Positions 53,325 through 64,000 of a stretch of 64,000 nt of DNA are shown in pieces. Each line of letters starts with the position of its first letter. Within the stretch, counting starts at the first letter, position 1. The stretch is from assembly GCA_963970005.1 (NCBI GenBank), contig CAXAMN010003980.1, positions 214,983 through 278,982 of the forward strand, in the 5' to 3' direction. The position numbers were made by a program, and so were the translations under genes. This stretch comes from Durusdinium trenchii (Eukaryota; Sar; Dinophyceae; Suessiales; Symbiodiniaceae). Under the pieces are notes generated by a model. The model did no database searches. It was not told the DNA's origin and saw nothing but the letters and a program-made list of their open reading frames with translations.

Positions 53325-54289
53325 AGCCATAAGCCAGACATATACCAGACATATGTTCAAAACCAGACATATACCGTTGAAGCTGAAACGCGACGAGAAA
53401 GAGGCGCGTGTTAAGCTCGGCTGTGCAAAACTGAGCATTTGTTTCGACATTGAGTAAGGAGTTGTGAGTGGAGAGTTTTTGGGGCATCCCATTGGGAGCT
53501 TGAAACAATCACTTGCTTCATACATGTACAAGCACTTTTGTCAAAGATTCTTTGGGAGCGGTTTTGGGTTTCTGGGTGATTTTGGAGAAGCAGTGCGAGT
53601 TGTTGAGATGCGTCCATGGAGCATTGAGATGAGTAAGAGGTGGTGGAAAAGGAGAATTGGTGAGGAGGAGGGTGAAGATATGGAACATAGATAAATTGGT
53701 TGAGAAACATGATGCCAGCATGGATGATGCAGTTGCTGCCAATGGGGAGTTCAGATTATTGCATTTGCTGCGCGTATCAACGTATATTTCCTTTCACCCT
53801 TTCCAATGAGTCTCACTGAGCGGGCACACTGTTTGAGTCAAAGGCAAGACAGGCAATTAGCATTGCAGGAATGTTTTGGCGAAGAAGATTGACCACACTA
53901 CTTGGGGATTTTGGGGCCCCCACTTTTGGAACATGGGCCGGATTTTGTTTTGAAAGGTGGTCAGCGTTGCAGGAAAAGTCGGACCAAACTAATAGGGTGG
54001 TTCCTTAATCTTGGCTTGACATTACAAAGGCGTTGAGAAGTTACTTGCGGCTGTGCAATGGCAGCCGAAGGCCCCAAATTGGGTCGGTTGGCCAAGGGCT
54101 GTTCCTGATTCAGGGCAGGGTCGAATGAGGCCTTTGGACCCGTTTCCATGTCCATTATTTCAATCCTCAGGTTGTGCTTAAATTCTCTGAAGAGATGCTC
54201 TCAGCCGTGGTTCCCAGTGCACGCGGGACTCCAACTGCCGCGCGCGCAGTGTTAATGATGAACCCTTTCTGCACCTCTCTTTGTTGTTT

Positions 54290-54396
54290 CTAATAGTAAA
54301 CATTGCTCCTAGTTCCCAGTAGTAAGGCCAGGAGCCCCTAGTAGCGTCCTTGTTCCTAGTAGCGATGCCCTTTGCTCCTAGTAGCGTCCTTGCTCC
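54290..54396 (+). repeat. Diverged 21-bp minisatellite
   Basis: AATAGTAAACATTGCTCCTAG, CCAGTAGTAAGGCCAGGAG and CTAGTAGCGTCCTTG units, four or five in all. Confidence 0.7.
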
Positions 54397-54458
54397 ACTC
54401 TTTGGTTTGTGACGTTTGCTTTGTTCAGGTTGTTAGTCCATAGGATTGTATTGTGTGG

Positions 54459-55130
54459 ATGCCAATCGAGGCCATGAAACTCGAGCGAGAGCAGACCTTG
54501 CAGAAGAATGTGGAACGTGTTGAGGAACTCAATTGATATGTCGGATGTTTGCCACCCCATTTTGCCGAGTTTCATGGTGACAATGACTATAATACAATCA
54601 ATGTCCAATTAGTTTCTAGTTCTCCACTTCAGTTATCGTCCATAGTTGCGACAAACTATCAGCTGGATGTAAAATCATTTGTTGCTGTGAACACCTTTTT
54701 CCTGCAGGAGATCAAGAGAAAGTCTTCCACGGCCATCAGCAGGTTCTTGAGCCATTTCTTTGAGACCAATGCCCAGGTGGGAATACATTGAAGCGCCAGA
54801 ACACCGCGGGGGAAGGTATTTGCCAGTATATACGTCATTGAGTGCAAGCTTCTGGCATATAACTAGGGGCCAATAGGGTTTAGTGTTGAGGGTTTGGGAT
54901 GGTTTAGGGTTTAGGTTTCTGGATTATTTGCATGAAGTTTCCGCTTTGCGCTGTTGTTAGCGTGGAATTACTGACAACTTGATCGTTGTTAAGTGGTAAC
55001 ACATAAAATTCAACTTGACGTTTGTATGGTCATTTATATACAGCGAAGATGTCCCAATGTCACAAAGCCTTTATTTCGCCATGCGATCGCCAACATCGGT
55101 GGCACAAAACTTTTGACGCCTAAGAATTGA
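54459..55130 (+). CDS. Small three-exon gene, unknown function
   Basis: Exon 54459-54524 begins MPIEAMKLEREQTLQKNVER and ends at a GA donor (GTTGAG|GAACTC). Exon 54633-54776 (after CACTTCAG, before GTGGGA) reads VATNYQLDVKSFVAVNTFFL and STAISRFLSHFFETNAQ. Exon 55044-55130 (after ATACAG) reads RRCPNVTKPLFRHAIANIGG and ends TPKN-stop. All joints are phase 0. The product would be about 98 residues, or the C-terminal part of a longer one if exons lie upstream. The start is helical and charged, the middle amphipathic. The family is not recognised. Confidence 0.55.
54867..54920. repeat. Telomere-like TTTAGGG remnant
   Basis: TAGGGTTTAGTGTTGAGGGT and GGTTTAGGGTTTAGGTTTC are degenerate copies of the plant/dinoflagellate-type telomere unit in an internal position, within the last intron of the small gene. 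Only about six units and imperfect. Confidence 0.45.
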
Positions 55131-57490
55131 GTACCCCTCAAAGCCTCTGGGGCATACGGTAAGTTTGGGGCACAAGTATACCTTGATACATCGGCGCGAT
55201 TTCCATGGCGGGATACTTTTACATGCTGTCTTTCTCAGTGATCTCTTGGAAACTTGTGGGCGATCTCTTGTGCGGGGTGTGCATTCAGAGGTTTACATCA
55301 TGATGCCATGCCACTTATTGGTGCCCAGAAGCCAGGCTGCCCACTTATTCTATTGAATATCTATTGTGTCTTGTTCTAGGAGTACTGAGCAATGGGCCTC
55401 TTGTTCGATTGCAGACAACAGGCTGACAACAGGTGAGGCTCACGCGCTGAGTTGACAAGAACGAATCTGGTCAAGACAGGTACAGTAGTAGATGTACCGG
55501 CACGATGCACATAGGTTTGCCAGTGAATCTAGCAGGCAGGAACACAACTTAAACTCCGCCCGTGTTGGTGTCAGTTGCTTGACTTGCTCAGGACCACACG
55601 GGCCTGTCTGGTGGCAGGCTTTGATTGGACTTTGAACTTTGAACTAACCAGAGCTTGGATGACCTTAGCTAGAGTACCAGAAAGTTCCTGGGATGTTGTC
55701 TACACATGTCTGCATGCGACTTGCAACATGATTGTAATTCTGTGAGATCTAACGCCTCTTGCCAGACTCCGCTTTTCCACCGGGATCTTCAACAGGCCTG
55801 TGGTGGCTTTAGTTTACTGTACCTGTCTGAATTGTGCCACGTGGCGGCGCTGTTCTTTTTTTCAGACTTTGCTCTATCAACTCCATATCACACTACCAGT
55901 TTTTGGTATACTGAAATGGGAGATTCATGGGCACACCGACAGCTTTTGTCTTGGCTTTCAGGCCCAAGTCCCAGCTGTGGCCATGAGACATCTTTGCAAC
56001 GTTTTGCTCTCACTTCACATTTTCTGAAAAAGTCTTTTCCAGCGCATTTGTGCATTTGCGTCGCTTTTCCTTTCTTTTTGAACTCGGGTATATGTTTTCC
56101 CGCGCCTCCCTCGGCAACGCTGAGCTTTCACAGCCTGGTCGGGGGACTCAAGGGAGACTGGAGCAAGGGATTTTACAAGTAAGGCGTCGCTGAGCAAAGT
56201 GGGGTTTGCCATCACAATTGAGAGAACTCTGCTGCAGGTCCATACGTGCACCGTGATCTTCCAGGGTCAAGCCCATCAACCACCAGAATTCGAATCATAG
56301 TGTTTGGTACTGCACGGGGCTGGTCAATTTTAGACTTTTTTCCGAATGCGTAGCGAGGTTCTTGTATAAATTTGGGGGTTTCGGGGTAGAGCCTTGTTCG
56401 CAACTCGTTGTCTCAGCGTTCGCAACCGTGCGCAACCGTTCGTGGTAGGGCGCTCACATTGGGAGAAGCTTTTGGAAAGGGTTTTGGATGGAAGCAGGAC
56501 GTGTCAGATTCGTGTGAAATAGTGAGGAAACGTGTGGAAGCGTGAGATGTTGAAGTGCGGAGGATGATTTCACTGCGCAGGCGCGGCGGCGTTTTGTGAG
56601 ATCCGCAGTTTTCTGCACAGTCAGATTGAGATTGGCATTTAGAGGGTGTTTTGGGGTGTTGGATGTGGCTGTGACATTGGGACTTGCGTTTCAGGCTGTT
56701 GTTGCTTCGAAGCTGTGTTTTCGTGACAAGCTTCAGCTCAAATGCCGATTTTGGTGGATGGGAGTGTGCTCAGAACGTGTGTCGAAATATCCCTACTTAC
56801 AACTTTCGAGGGACACCATAAATGTATGTTGACCACCCCTCGTTTTTTGCACTACTTAATATTTAAGTAGAGTCCATATTCATGGCCACCCCCCCGGGGG
56901 TTTTTGCTGGGTGTTGCTTGCGTGTTCCAGGGAGTTCACCAGGAAATGAAGAGGTGGCTGGCGTGTGTCAGCGTGCGATGCCAGCGCTGGGAGGGGGGGC
57001 TGGAGAATAAAACATCCCACGTCCTAAGTTACATTTTCTTTGCTAACCTTTTGAAAGGATAAGTAAGAAGATGTAGGCGCATTGTGAAAAACGAGGCCCA
57101 ACACAATGGTGGCGCCCTCTCTTGGAAGCTTCCCATGGCTCCTTCTAATGTATTTCTATGATTTTATGCTTTCTGGTGGCCTAACCCAAAGACAGCTTCT
57201 GGGTTTAGTGGTTGTATAAAGGGATGCAAAAAGGTACGTGACTGAACGGCCCTGCGTTTCTATGGTTTCCAGGACACCTAACCCAAAGCAACTTACATTT
57301 TTGTTAGGAGGTGGGCAGCTGTAGGCTGGGGATTGGGAAAGGGGGCTGGGGATTGGAGTTTGTTTTCCGTCTTTGAGGGTGATCTGAAGCAAATGTAAGT
57401 TACAGTTCTTTAGGCTCATAAACACACGTAACCTACATTTTTTATGTTTTTTCTTGGAAAAATGTAAGTTACATTTTTAAGGTTCTCTTC
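55131..57490. other. Stretch with weak exon-like signal only
   Basis: Around 55862-55990, after TTTTTTTCAG, a frame reads TLLYQLHITLPVFGILKWEI and QAQVPAVAMRHLCN, which may be an exon, but an overlapping frame is equally open. The rest shows short frames only. Confidence 0.3.
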
Positions 57491-57559
57491 CCATGCCCCC
57501 CCAGATATGGATCTTTTTGCACCCCCCCTGGCATGTGGTGTGGTGCAAATTAAATTTTG

Positions 57560-57950
57560 CTGAAGCTAACGTGATACGATATTGTCACTTTTCGTGGCAG
57601 GCGCAGTACTTTGTGCGGGCTTTGAGGTGTGGAAGTGCAATTTTCGTGGCAGGCGCAATCGATTGTGAGGTTGCGAGGTGTGGCGGAGGTCACATTTCGT
57701 GGCAGGTGCAGTACCATGGAGGTGTGGACGTGCAAATTTTCGTGGCAGGCGCACAAAACCGTGAGTCTCGGGACTTGACGCGTGAATTTTAGAGGATTTC
57801 TCATACGAAACGCTCGTTTTGTAGACTTGAAGTGTGAGTTTTTGAGGAAGTCTTATGCGAAACGTTCGTTTTGGAGACTTGAAGTGTGAGTTTTTGAGGG
57901 GGTCTCGCGCGAAACGCTCGTTTTGCAGACTTGACGTGTGACTTTTGGAG
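57560..57950. repeat. Two adjoining minisatellites (CGTGGCAGGCGCA; CGAAACGCTCGTTTTG)
   Basis: TTTCGTGGCAGGCGCA recurs about every 50-60 bases to 57755. Then CGAAACGCTCGTTTTG.AGACTTGA.GTGTGA repeats three times at about 58-base spacing. Confidence 0.9.
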
Positions 57951-58010
57951 CAAATCTCCGTGGCGGTTGACTTTGGAGACTTTAGTAGTAGTGCCCCAAA
58001 AGCGCGCCCC

Positions 58011-58980
58011 GCAAGATTGCCCGACAAGCCCACAAGAGTGTCCACCGAGTGTCCTATACCCCGCAAGAGTGTGTCCCACAAGAGTGTCCCGCAAAATTGT
58101 CCTACAAGAGTGTTCCACACGTGCCCGCAAGAGTGACCTACAGAGTGACCTACAAGTGTGAGGGTGCCCTACAAGAGTGTCCAAGGGTGTCCTAGAGTAG
58201 CTTACAAGAGTGGTCTCACAAGAGCGGCCCCACAAGAGTGTCCTACAAGAGTGTGCTACAAGAGTTTCCTACAAGGGTGTCTCGCAAGAGTGTCCTACAA
58301 GAGTGTTCCGCAAGAGTGTCCCACAAGAGTGTCCCACAGAGCCCTACAAGAGTGTTCGGCAAGAGTGCCCCACAAGAGTGTCCTAGAAGCGTTCCCCACA
58401 AGAGCGCCCCGCAAGAGTGTCCTAAAGGAGCGTTCACAAAGTATCATACAAGGGTCCGGGTGTCGCGCAAGAGTGTCCCACAAGAGTGTCGTACAAGAGT
58501 GCCCCGCAAGAGTGTTTTAGAAGAGTGTCCCGCAAGAGTGTCCCACAAAAATGTCCGACCACAAGGGTGTCCTACAAGAGTGAGTGCCATACAAGGTGTG
58601 CCACAAGAGCGCGCAAGAGTGTACCACAAGGGTTTCCGACAAGAACGCGTCCTACAAGAGTGCCCCGCAAGAGTTTCCCGCCAGAGTGTCCTACAAGAGT
58701 GTCTCGCAAGAGTGTGGTCCAAGAGTGTATACCACAAGAGTGTCGTACGTGAGTGTCCCGCGAGAGTGTCCTACAAGAGTGTCCCGCAGACAAGGTGCCC
58801 GACAAGAGTGGCCTACAAGAGTGTCCCACCAGAGTGTCCCGCTAGAGTGTCCCACAAGAGTGTCCTACAAGAGTGTCCCACGAGAGTGTCCGACAAGAGT
58901 GTCCGACAAGAGTGTCATACAAGAGTGTCACACAAGAGTGTTCCGCAAGAGTGCGCCACAAGAGTGTCCCACAGAAGTGG
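58011..58980. repeat. 13-bp minisatellite (CAAGAGTGTCCYR), about 70 units
   Basis: Nearly 1 kb of 13-mers such as CAAGAGTGTCCTA and CAAGAGTGTCCCG. Because 13 is not a multiple of 3 and no unit makes a stop, long frames exist on both strands with a 13-residue super-repeat. Not treated as a gene. Further units lie at 59400-59560. Confidence 0.96.
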
Positions 58981-59395
58981 CAACTTGTTAGCGCAAATGT
59001 TATGCGGAAAGCTGCTCCTGGGAGCTGTGTGTTGAGACAGGCCACTTGGTAGTACAAATGCAGCACGGGAAGCGGCTTCAGCTGTGGCCTCAGAACTGGC
59101 AACTTGTAGTACAATGTAGTATACATGTAATACGGGAAGCAGGTTGTGGGAGCTGTGGCCTCAGAACTGGCCATTTGGTAGTACTAATGTAGTGCGGGAA
59201 GCGGCTTCTGGCAGGTGCGGCCTCAGAACTGTCCACTTTGTAGTGCAAATGTCGCTTCTGAGAGCTGTCGCCTCAGAACTGGTGGCAAGCAGCTTCTGGG
59301 AGCTGTAGAAATGGCAGCTTTGTAGTGGAAATGTAGTGGGGGCAGCAGCTTCTGGGAGCTGTTGCCTCAGAAGTGTCAACTTATGTGGCCAAAGT
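58975..59395. repeat. Degenerate 65-75-bp tandem repeat
   Basis: GCAACTTG.TAGTACAAATGTAG .. CGGGAAGCGGCTTCTGGGAG .. CTGTGGCCTCAGAACTGG recurs six or seven times directly after the 13-bp array. Confidence 0.88.
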
Positions 59396-59959
59396 ACATT
59401 TGAGTACGTGAGTGCCGTACGTGAGTGTCCCACGAGAGTCCTGCACGTGTGTTGCGCAAGAGTCTACAAGAGTGTCCTGCAAGAATGTCCCACAGAGTGA
59501 CGATAGTGTCGCATGACAGTGTCCCACAAAGGGGTCCTACAAGAGTGGAGACACTCTCTCCAACAAGAGTGGCAAAAAATATCAAACAATGATTGGGCGC
59601 TTGTTTGCGAGTACGTGTTTGCGTTCGGGTTCGTGGGCTCCATCTTGTTGTTTTTGTGTTTGATTCGTTTTTTGAACTGTACATCGTGACCCAACGGGCT
59701 GGCGTGGGCTGTTCGGTATGGGCTGGCACGCAGTGGCGTGCAGCGTGATTGCGTAGGCTTTGATCAAATGCCTGCCCGCAAATCGCGGGTTGCCAAGGCG
59801 CTGATTGGGGGGAGGATGGATTTAAAAAGACTCGACGCACTGAACTTCAAACTCTGATATTGCATCTTAGTCTAAAGATGGCGGACACTCAACACTTGAA
59901 GAGCGTCTCCTAATGACAGGAAGCATTGTTGCCTGCCACGGTGGCAAATCACAGAATTC

Positions 59960-60390
59960 ATGTTTCAGATTGTTTCGATCAATCCAGGTCTGAGTGTTTT
60001 GCTTTTTTGTTCCAGCCTTCATTTCTTGACTTGCGGCAGTTCCCAGTCACTTGATTACAAAGACAATACCACCATAGCCACAGCAGCGACAATGTATCTG
60101 TATTATGATACACACTTAAATGTGTTGCTAATTCTTTGCAGTATTTATTCATGGGACAACGTTGTTGACGTGGAGGAAAACGGGGACAATCATCCAGGGA
60201 CGATTCAGTTTGATGTTTTGTTTCTTTTCTCTTCGTAGAACGATACCCACTCTTGACCAACCGGGCAAGCAACCCCCTGCAAGGGTGCTGCAGCACAACG
60301 AGATCGCTCACGCTACGAGCAACAGTTTTTGAAGACGAAATCATGTTCGTTTTATGTGCCTTGGCGATTGGAGGTGGTGTTGTGGACTAG
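59960..60390 (+). CDS. Exon-like segments, unrecognised
   Basis: After TTTGTTCCAG (about 60016) a frame reads LHFLTCGSSQSLDYKDNTT. After TTCTTTGCAG (60142) another reads IYSWDNVVDVEENGDNHPGT. After CTTCGTAG (60239) two frames stay open: one ends at TGA near 60330 (TLDQPGKQPPARVLQHNEIA), the other at TAG near 60390 with FVLCALAIGGGVVD. Good acceptors and protein-like composition support a + strand gene, but the frame of the last part is undecided. Confidence 0.35.
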
Positions 60391-60694
60391 GACTAGGACT
60401 AGGAATGCACTGCAAGCTAAGTTTGTAGGCAGAGATTCACTTAGCTCACAGGTCACAGACATACAGACTTCTCAGTGGGAACTGGCTCCCAACACATAGC
60501 TACACATCGCATGGCAGGCGTTGATAAGTTGATCAGTTTTATATATTATATATATATTTATTTATTGTTTTCAAACCCTATTTTGAATGTTGGTTACCAT
60601 TGGACTGGCTTTGAGCCTATCTGCGTGTTGAACTTGCATGGACCTCGACTTTGGTAACAGTAAGATTTTGTGTCGGTTGTGGTTCTCTGACCAT

Positions 60695-60805
60695 CTAGGA
60701 ACCAAGTCATGAGTGCGAGTGTGCGCTATCCTGCGTCCCGTTAACTAGTCGCCCTTACTTAATCAAGTAGGCGCCTACTTGATTAAGTAGGAGCGGGCTA
60801 AAAAA
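60695..60805 (+). repeat. Dispersed module, best-preserved copy, with perfect palindrome
   Basis: TAGGAACCAAGTCATGAGTG, CGCTATCCTGCGTCCCG, then a 34-bp perfect palindrome centred on GGCGCC (60757-60790) and GGAGCGGGCTAA. Confidence 0.8.
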
Positions 60806-61028
60806 GAAACAAGGTTACAGTTTCCCACCGGGTCACCAGGACGGACCAACTTCCGATTTCATTCACCTGAGGCAAAAGGCAAGTGCACTCGGGGCTCTGA
60901 GTGCAACTCGGACAGGATTGTGTAGAGGACTGTAATAAACACTTGTGTTAACTAGTGCTGCAGTACCAGGGTGCTTGAGTCACAAATAGCAAAGGCGCAT
61001 GATTACACTAGCGCATACATCCTTCAGG

Positions 61029-61142
61029 TACTTTTGCCCATGGACTTGGCGAACTTCAAGCACTTCCAGACTTGTCGAAGACCTCGCTTTGCCAGGCCTT
61101 CGCAGAGAGTGGTGCCGCTTGGCCAAATGCCCGATGCAACTA
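61029..61142 (+). CDS. Possible terminal exon
   Basis: After CATCCTTCAG a frame reads TFAHGLGELQALPDLSKTSL and AFAESGAAWPNARCN then TAG (61140-61142). A second frame (LALPGLRREWCRLAKC) is also protein-like, so the frame is uncertain. No partner exon was established. Confidence 0.3.
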
Positions 61143-62159
61143 GCGCATCAAGTTAAGTTGGCCTGAAGCGACCCCCAGGTGGCTCAGTTAAGTGCAGCAT
61201 GGGGGCCACCAAACCACCAAGCTAAATTATTTTGAGGTGACCGTCTCCTCTCCAAATATCTTTTGAAATAATAACAATATCACTAAAGTTTTTTTTTAAC
61301 CGCCGCTGGCGTGTGCCGCCGGCCTCCACGGCTGAATGCTGCCGCGTGTGTGTAGAGGCTCGAGGGCCAGCCCTTGCCGTTTCTTTGCTTTGTGTCTTCC
61401 CCTGCCTTCTATCTCGCTCCCCTTCTCATTTTTTGGCTCACAACGCGTTGCTCCTCTGCACACATGCGGCAGCATTCAGCCGTGGGCGACAATGAAGACA
61501 ACAACGTGGGGGGGGGGTGGAGGGAGGGAGGGGGGGTCAAGCTAGTCGAGGCAAAAATCCGCGCAGAGGAGCAATCTAAACGATGAACAGCTTTATACTA
61601 CAGTATAAGACAAGTACAAGTACAAGAACATCCACAAGACACGCCGGCAGGCCGGCGGATTTGGAAAGGCATGTAGGTGGTGGATCGAAATATTACCTAT
61701 TAATCAGAAAGAAACATGGTGTAGGATGTTGCAAAATACAAAATACTATGTTGACATATTGTTCTAAATAATTTTCAGCACAGAATGACATAGAATGACA
61801 ACAACCCATGGAAGAAGGTATGATGCAGGGTTTATTGGAAGTTATTTGGCAGGTGGAGGGGTGAGTGTGCCAGATCAAAAAAAATTGGTGTGTTTGTCCG
61901 CATAGCTGAGAACCTGCTGATTGAATGCTGAATAATGGTGAAGACATGTGAAGACGCACTACTCTCACATGAGTTGAACATAGCTGAATGAAGGAAGATA
62001 ACAGGTGTAATGAAGAGTGTTGCGCATACATAGTTGTGCTGGAATCTGGGATGCTGTGATATGGACACAATTATATCAGGGGTGGGGTACCCCTAAGGGC
62101 CCTCTAAAGTAATTGTTTTGTTTTATTTTGAGGGGTGGATGCCACGTAACCCACCTGCC

Positions 62160-62334
62160 AATTAATATTATGTCTGTGCCGGAATGCACTGGAAAGGATG
62201 GCTCCCAGCGAGTATTTGACGATGATCTGAAGGCGAGTCTTTTGGCCGATATTAGGGCCATAAATTATAGGGGATTACCGGGATTGCTTAAAACATTATT
62301 CCAGGGGTCATCGGACCTACTGGAATATTTTTAG
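62160..62334 (+). CDS. Possible exon (VPECTGKDGSQRVFDDDLKA)
   Basis: A frame reads MSVPECTGKDGSQRVFDDDL then KASLLADIRAINYRG, and continues open to 62334. Composition is protein-like; it may end near the AGGGCC at 62255. A downstream exon candidate is 63397-63539. No family is known. Confidence 0.35.
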
Positions 62335-62522
62335 AATAATATTTATGGAATAGTATTTTAGATCGGTAGTGGTTCAAGGTACTACCTATAAATTTGGAAT
62401 ATTTTTTGGAATAATATTCCAAGATGTACACACATGTACATACATGAGAGAGATACCACAAGAACCCAGAGGTACGTACATACATGTACAATCTAGTCCT
62501 GGCTCTGCAACCTTCTCACAGT

Positions 62523-62955
62523 CCTTTGCTTTGTAGCTGCTTAGGGCAGCCTGTATGTGCTTAGGGGCTCAATTTGCCCATGGGTCCTTCAGATGTGGAG
62601 GCCCCCCTGGAATAATCATGTGCCACTGGCTGGGTCCTGCGCCACTTGCCATTGCCACTGGAATTGTCCACAGACCTGGCTCTGTTACATGCTCACAAAT
62701 CCCTCTAAGCTCTTACTAGGGGGGGAACCTATACTGGCATGGACAGTCCTTTGCTTTGTAGCTGCTTGAAGGAGCCTGTATGCAGCCCAGGGTGCTTAGG
62801 GGCGCAATTTGCCCATGGGTCCTTCAGATGTGGAGGCGCCCCTGGAATAAATATGTGCCACTGGCTGGCTCCTGCACCACTTGCCATTGCCATTGCAATT
62901 GTCCGCAGTCCTGGCTCTGTTACATTTTCGTCGATCCCCCTAAGCTCTCTCTAGG
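62523..62955. repeat. Tandem duplication of about 215 bp
   Basis: CCTTTGCTTTGTAGCTGCTT .. CAATTTGCCCATGGGTCCTT .. CCTGGCTCTGTTACAT occurs at 62523-62720 and 62748-62955 with moderate divergence. Confidence 0.92.
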
Positions 62956-63396
62956 AGCAAAATTAATCCAAAAACGTGGTTTTGCACCCAGATGTTTTAA
63001 ACATTTTAGAAATTATTCCTGGATGTGAATGACATACCAGAATAATTTCCAGCATCGATGTGACTAGGGGTCAGAATAAAAATTCTTCCAGGGGGGCCTT
63101 GAGAGGGGGTCCCCTTAAGCCACGGCCCATCATACATTATTTTGCAGGTGGTTGCGCATGAACCACCCACTTCTGCTATTACTGAAGACTTTCCTGGGAG
63201 CTGTCCCCGTATATCTACCCACCTAGGTGGGTGGTTTATACCACCTCCCCCTATCTTAACATGTTATTTGGATTATTATTCCTGAGCCTCCCTACTCCCT
63301 AAATAATTTTGAACTCAGGTGGGTACACCCACCTAAGAATAACACATACTGTAAGTTATTTTGCGGTGGGTGGGAGGGTGGGTGGGTATAGTGCAG

Positions 63397-63539
63397 CAGA
63401 GGTTGTGCACGGCTTTTCCACGAGACTTTGGAATTACACGATGCTCGAAGCTGAGGTTTGCAGGGACGCCAATTGCTCCTTTGCGTGCCTTGACACCTTG
63501 ACATTTGTCAGGAAAGGTCAGGTTGCCTCAGTAACCTGA
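63397..63539 (+). CDS. Possible terminal exon (HGFSTRLWNYTMLEAEVCRD)
   Basis: After GTGCAGCAG a frame reads VVHGFSTRLWNYTMLEAEVC, ANCSFACLDTLTFVRK and GQVASVT, then TGA 63537-63539. Cysteines and hydrophobic residues suggest a folded piece. The upstream partner may be 62160-62260. Confidence 0.4.
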
Positions 63540-64000
63540 GCTTGCGTTGCTCTAGCAGACATGTGTTGGGACTGGAGTCGTTGACTTTGGATTGTTTGTT
63601 GTGGTTTAAGTCTAACTTAAGGTTTGACATCGTTAGGCTTCCCCTATCCATCCCTCAGGCATGGGAGGATATCCTTGTTCTTTTGTTGTTTTCCTGAACA
63701 TACGTTTTCAAACGTACACCTCACCAACTTGCCAACCTTTTGTCTTCCTAATCCGGCCTACATGGTCCTCCACGGTACATATCACTGTGAGCACTTTCAG
63801 TAACTTGTTCCGACAACGAGAAACAGACTGATCACACGTTTGCTGTTGGTGTCTCGTGCAATCCAAGGCACGGTGTGGAAGAGTTGCGCGCAACAAAGAA
63901 GCTCCGAAGCTCCAAAAGTGCAGATCTGCAATTGTTGAACTGTATACGTGGACACACACACACACACACACTCCCGAGGGTTCATATCATGTTGCCCCCT
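63540..64000. other. Right edge, no gene seen
   Basis: Contains a short (CA)n run at 63952-63971. Nothing else is supported. Confidence 0.5.

Larger units (their letters stand above)
52039..54022 (+). mobile_element. TIR DNA transposon, copy 3 (about 1984 bp, diverged)
   Basis: The right end, CCTTAATCTTGGCTTGACAT followed by TA (54023-54024), matches the ends of copies 1 and 2, as does the internal CTAATAGGGTGGTT. The best left end is ATGTAAAGCAACGATTAATA followed by GCCCCTCC at 52039, less similar and lacking a clear TA on its left. Inside are a tandem array of 38-bp units (52100-52345), a short charged frame and a separate inverted-repeat element at 52756-53324. The right end is firm, the left end tentative. 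Confidence 0.6.

Noticed and set aside
58238-59035. 265-codon frame of KSVPQECPTRV type
   Set aside because: Pure product of the 13-bp satellite; equally long frames exist on the other strand.
1-64000. CRISPR array, prokaryotic operon, rRNA or intact tRNA
   Set aside because: Repeats are tandem without unique spacers, genes have spliceosomal introns, and no rRNA or complete cloverleaf was seen.

Overview
The window looks like nuclear DNA of a dinoflagellate, most likely a Symbiodiniaceae or Polarella-type genome. Reasons: the conserved genes are cut into many short exons; intron 5' ends are a mixture of GT, GC and GA; acceptors are AG usually followed by G; every gene that can be followed lies on the + strand; and two reiterated protein families that I know from dinoflagellate genomes are present. 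Almost no line of a simple ORF scan is a whole gene, so the coding calls below rest on splice-site phase, residue patterns and family motifs. The genus is not determined.

Layout. 0-11.5 kb: exons of one or two + strand genes, ending in a RING-finger gene whose zinc-ligand halves are separated by a 5.7-kb intron. 12.8-47.7 kb: one gene, PIG-A, the catalytic subunit of the first step of GPI-anchor synthesis, in at least 21 visible exons. A 400-base assembly gap (21645-22044) probably hides one more. Its introns carry a decayed copia-type retroelement, two copies of a TA-targeting terminal-inverted-repeat transposon and a Mutator-like element with a 9-bp target duplication. One 17.7-kb intron also holds a block of co-oriented nested genes: a complete small unknown gene, an 'ELFAG' methyltransferase-fold gene, and a transposase-like gene of a dinoflagellate-reiterated family. 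Two arrays of the same 73-bp repeat lie on either side of that block.

48-64 kb: a partly resolved + strand gene ending at 50.6 kb, a third transposon copy with another inverted-repeat element inside it (52-54 kb), a small three-exon gene (54.5-55.1 kb), a 2-kb stretch of minisatellites (57.5-59.6 kb) and scattered exon-like segments up to the right edge.

Working together: PIG-A is the only gene with a firm pathway role. The RING gene is a probable ubiquitin ligase. The nested block looks like mobile-element cargo or gene copies that settled in a PIG-A intron. I see no operon, CRISPR array, rRNA or intact tRNA. Confidence is high for PIG-A, the transposon ends and the minisatellites, moderate for the RING gene and the reiterated families, and low for isolated exons.
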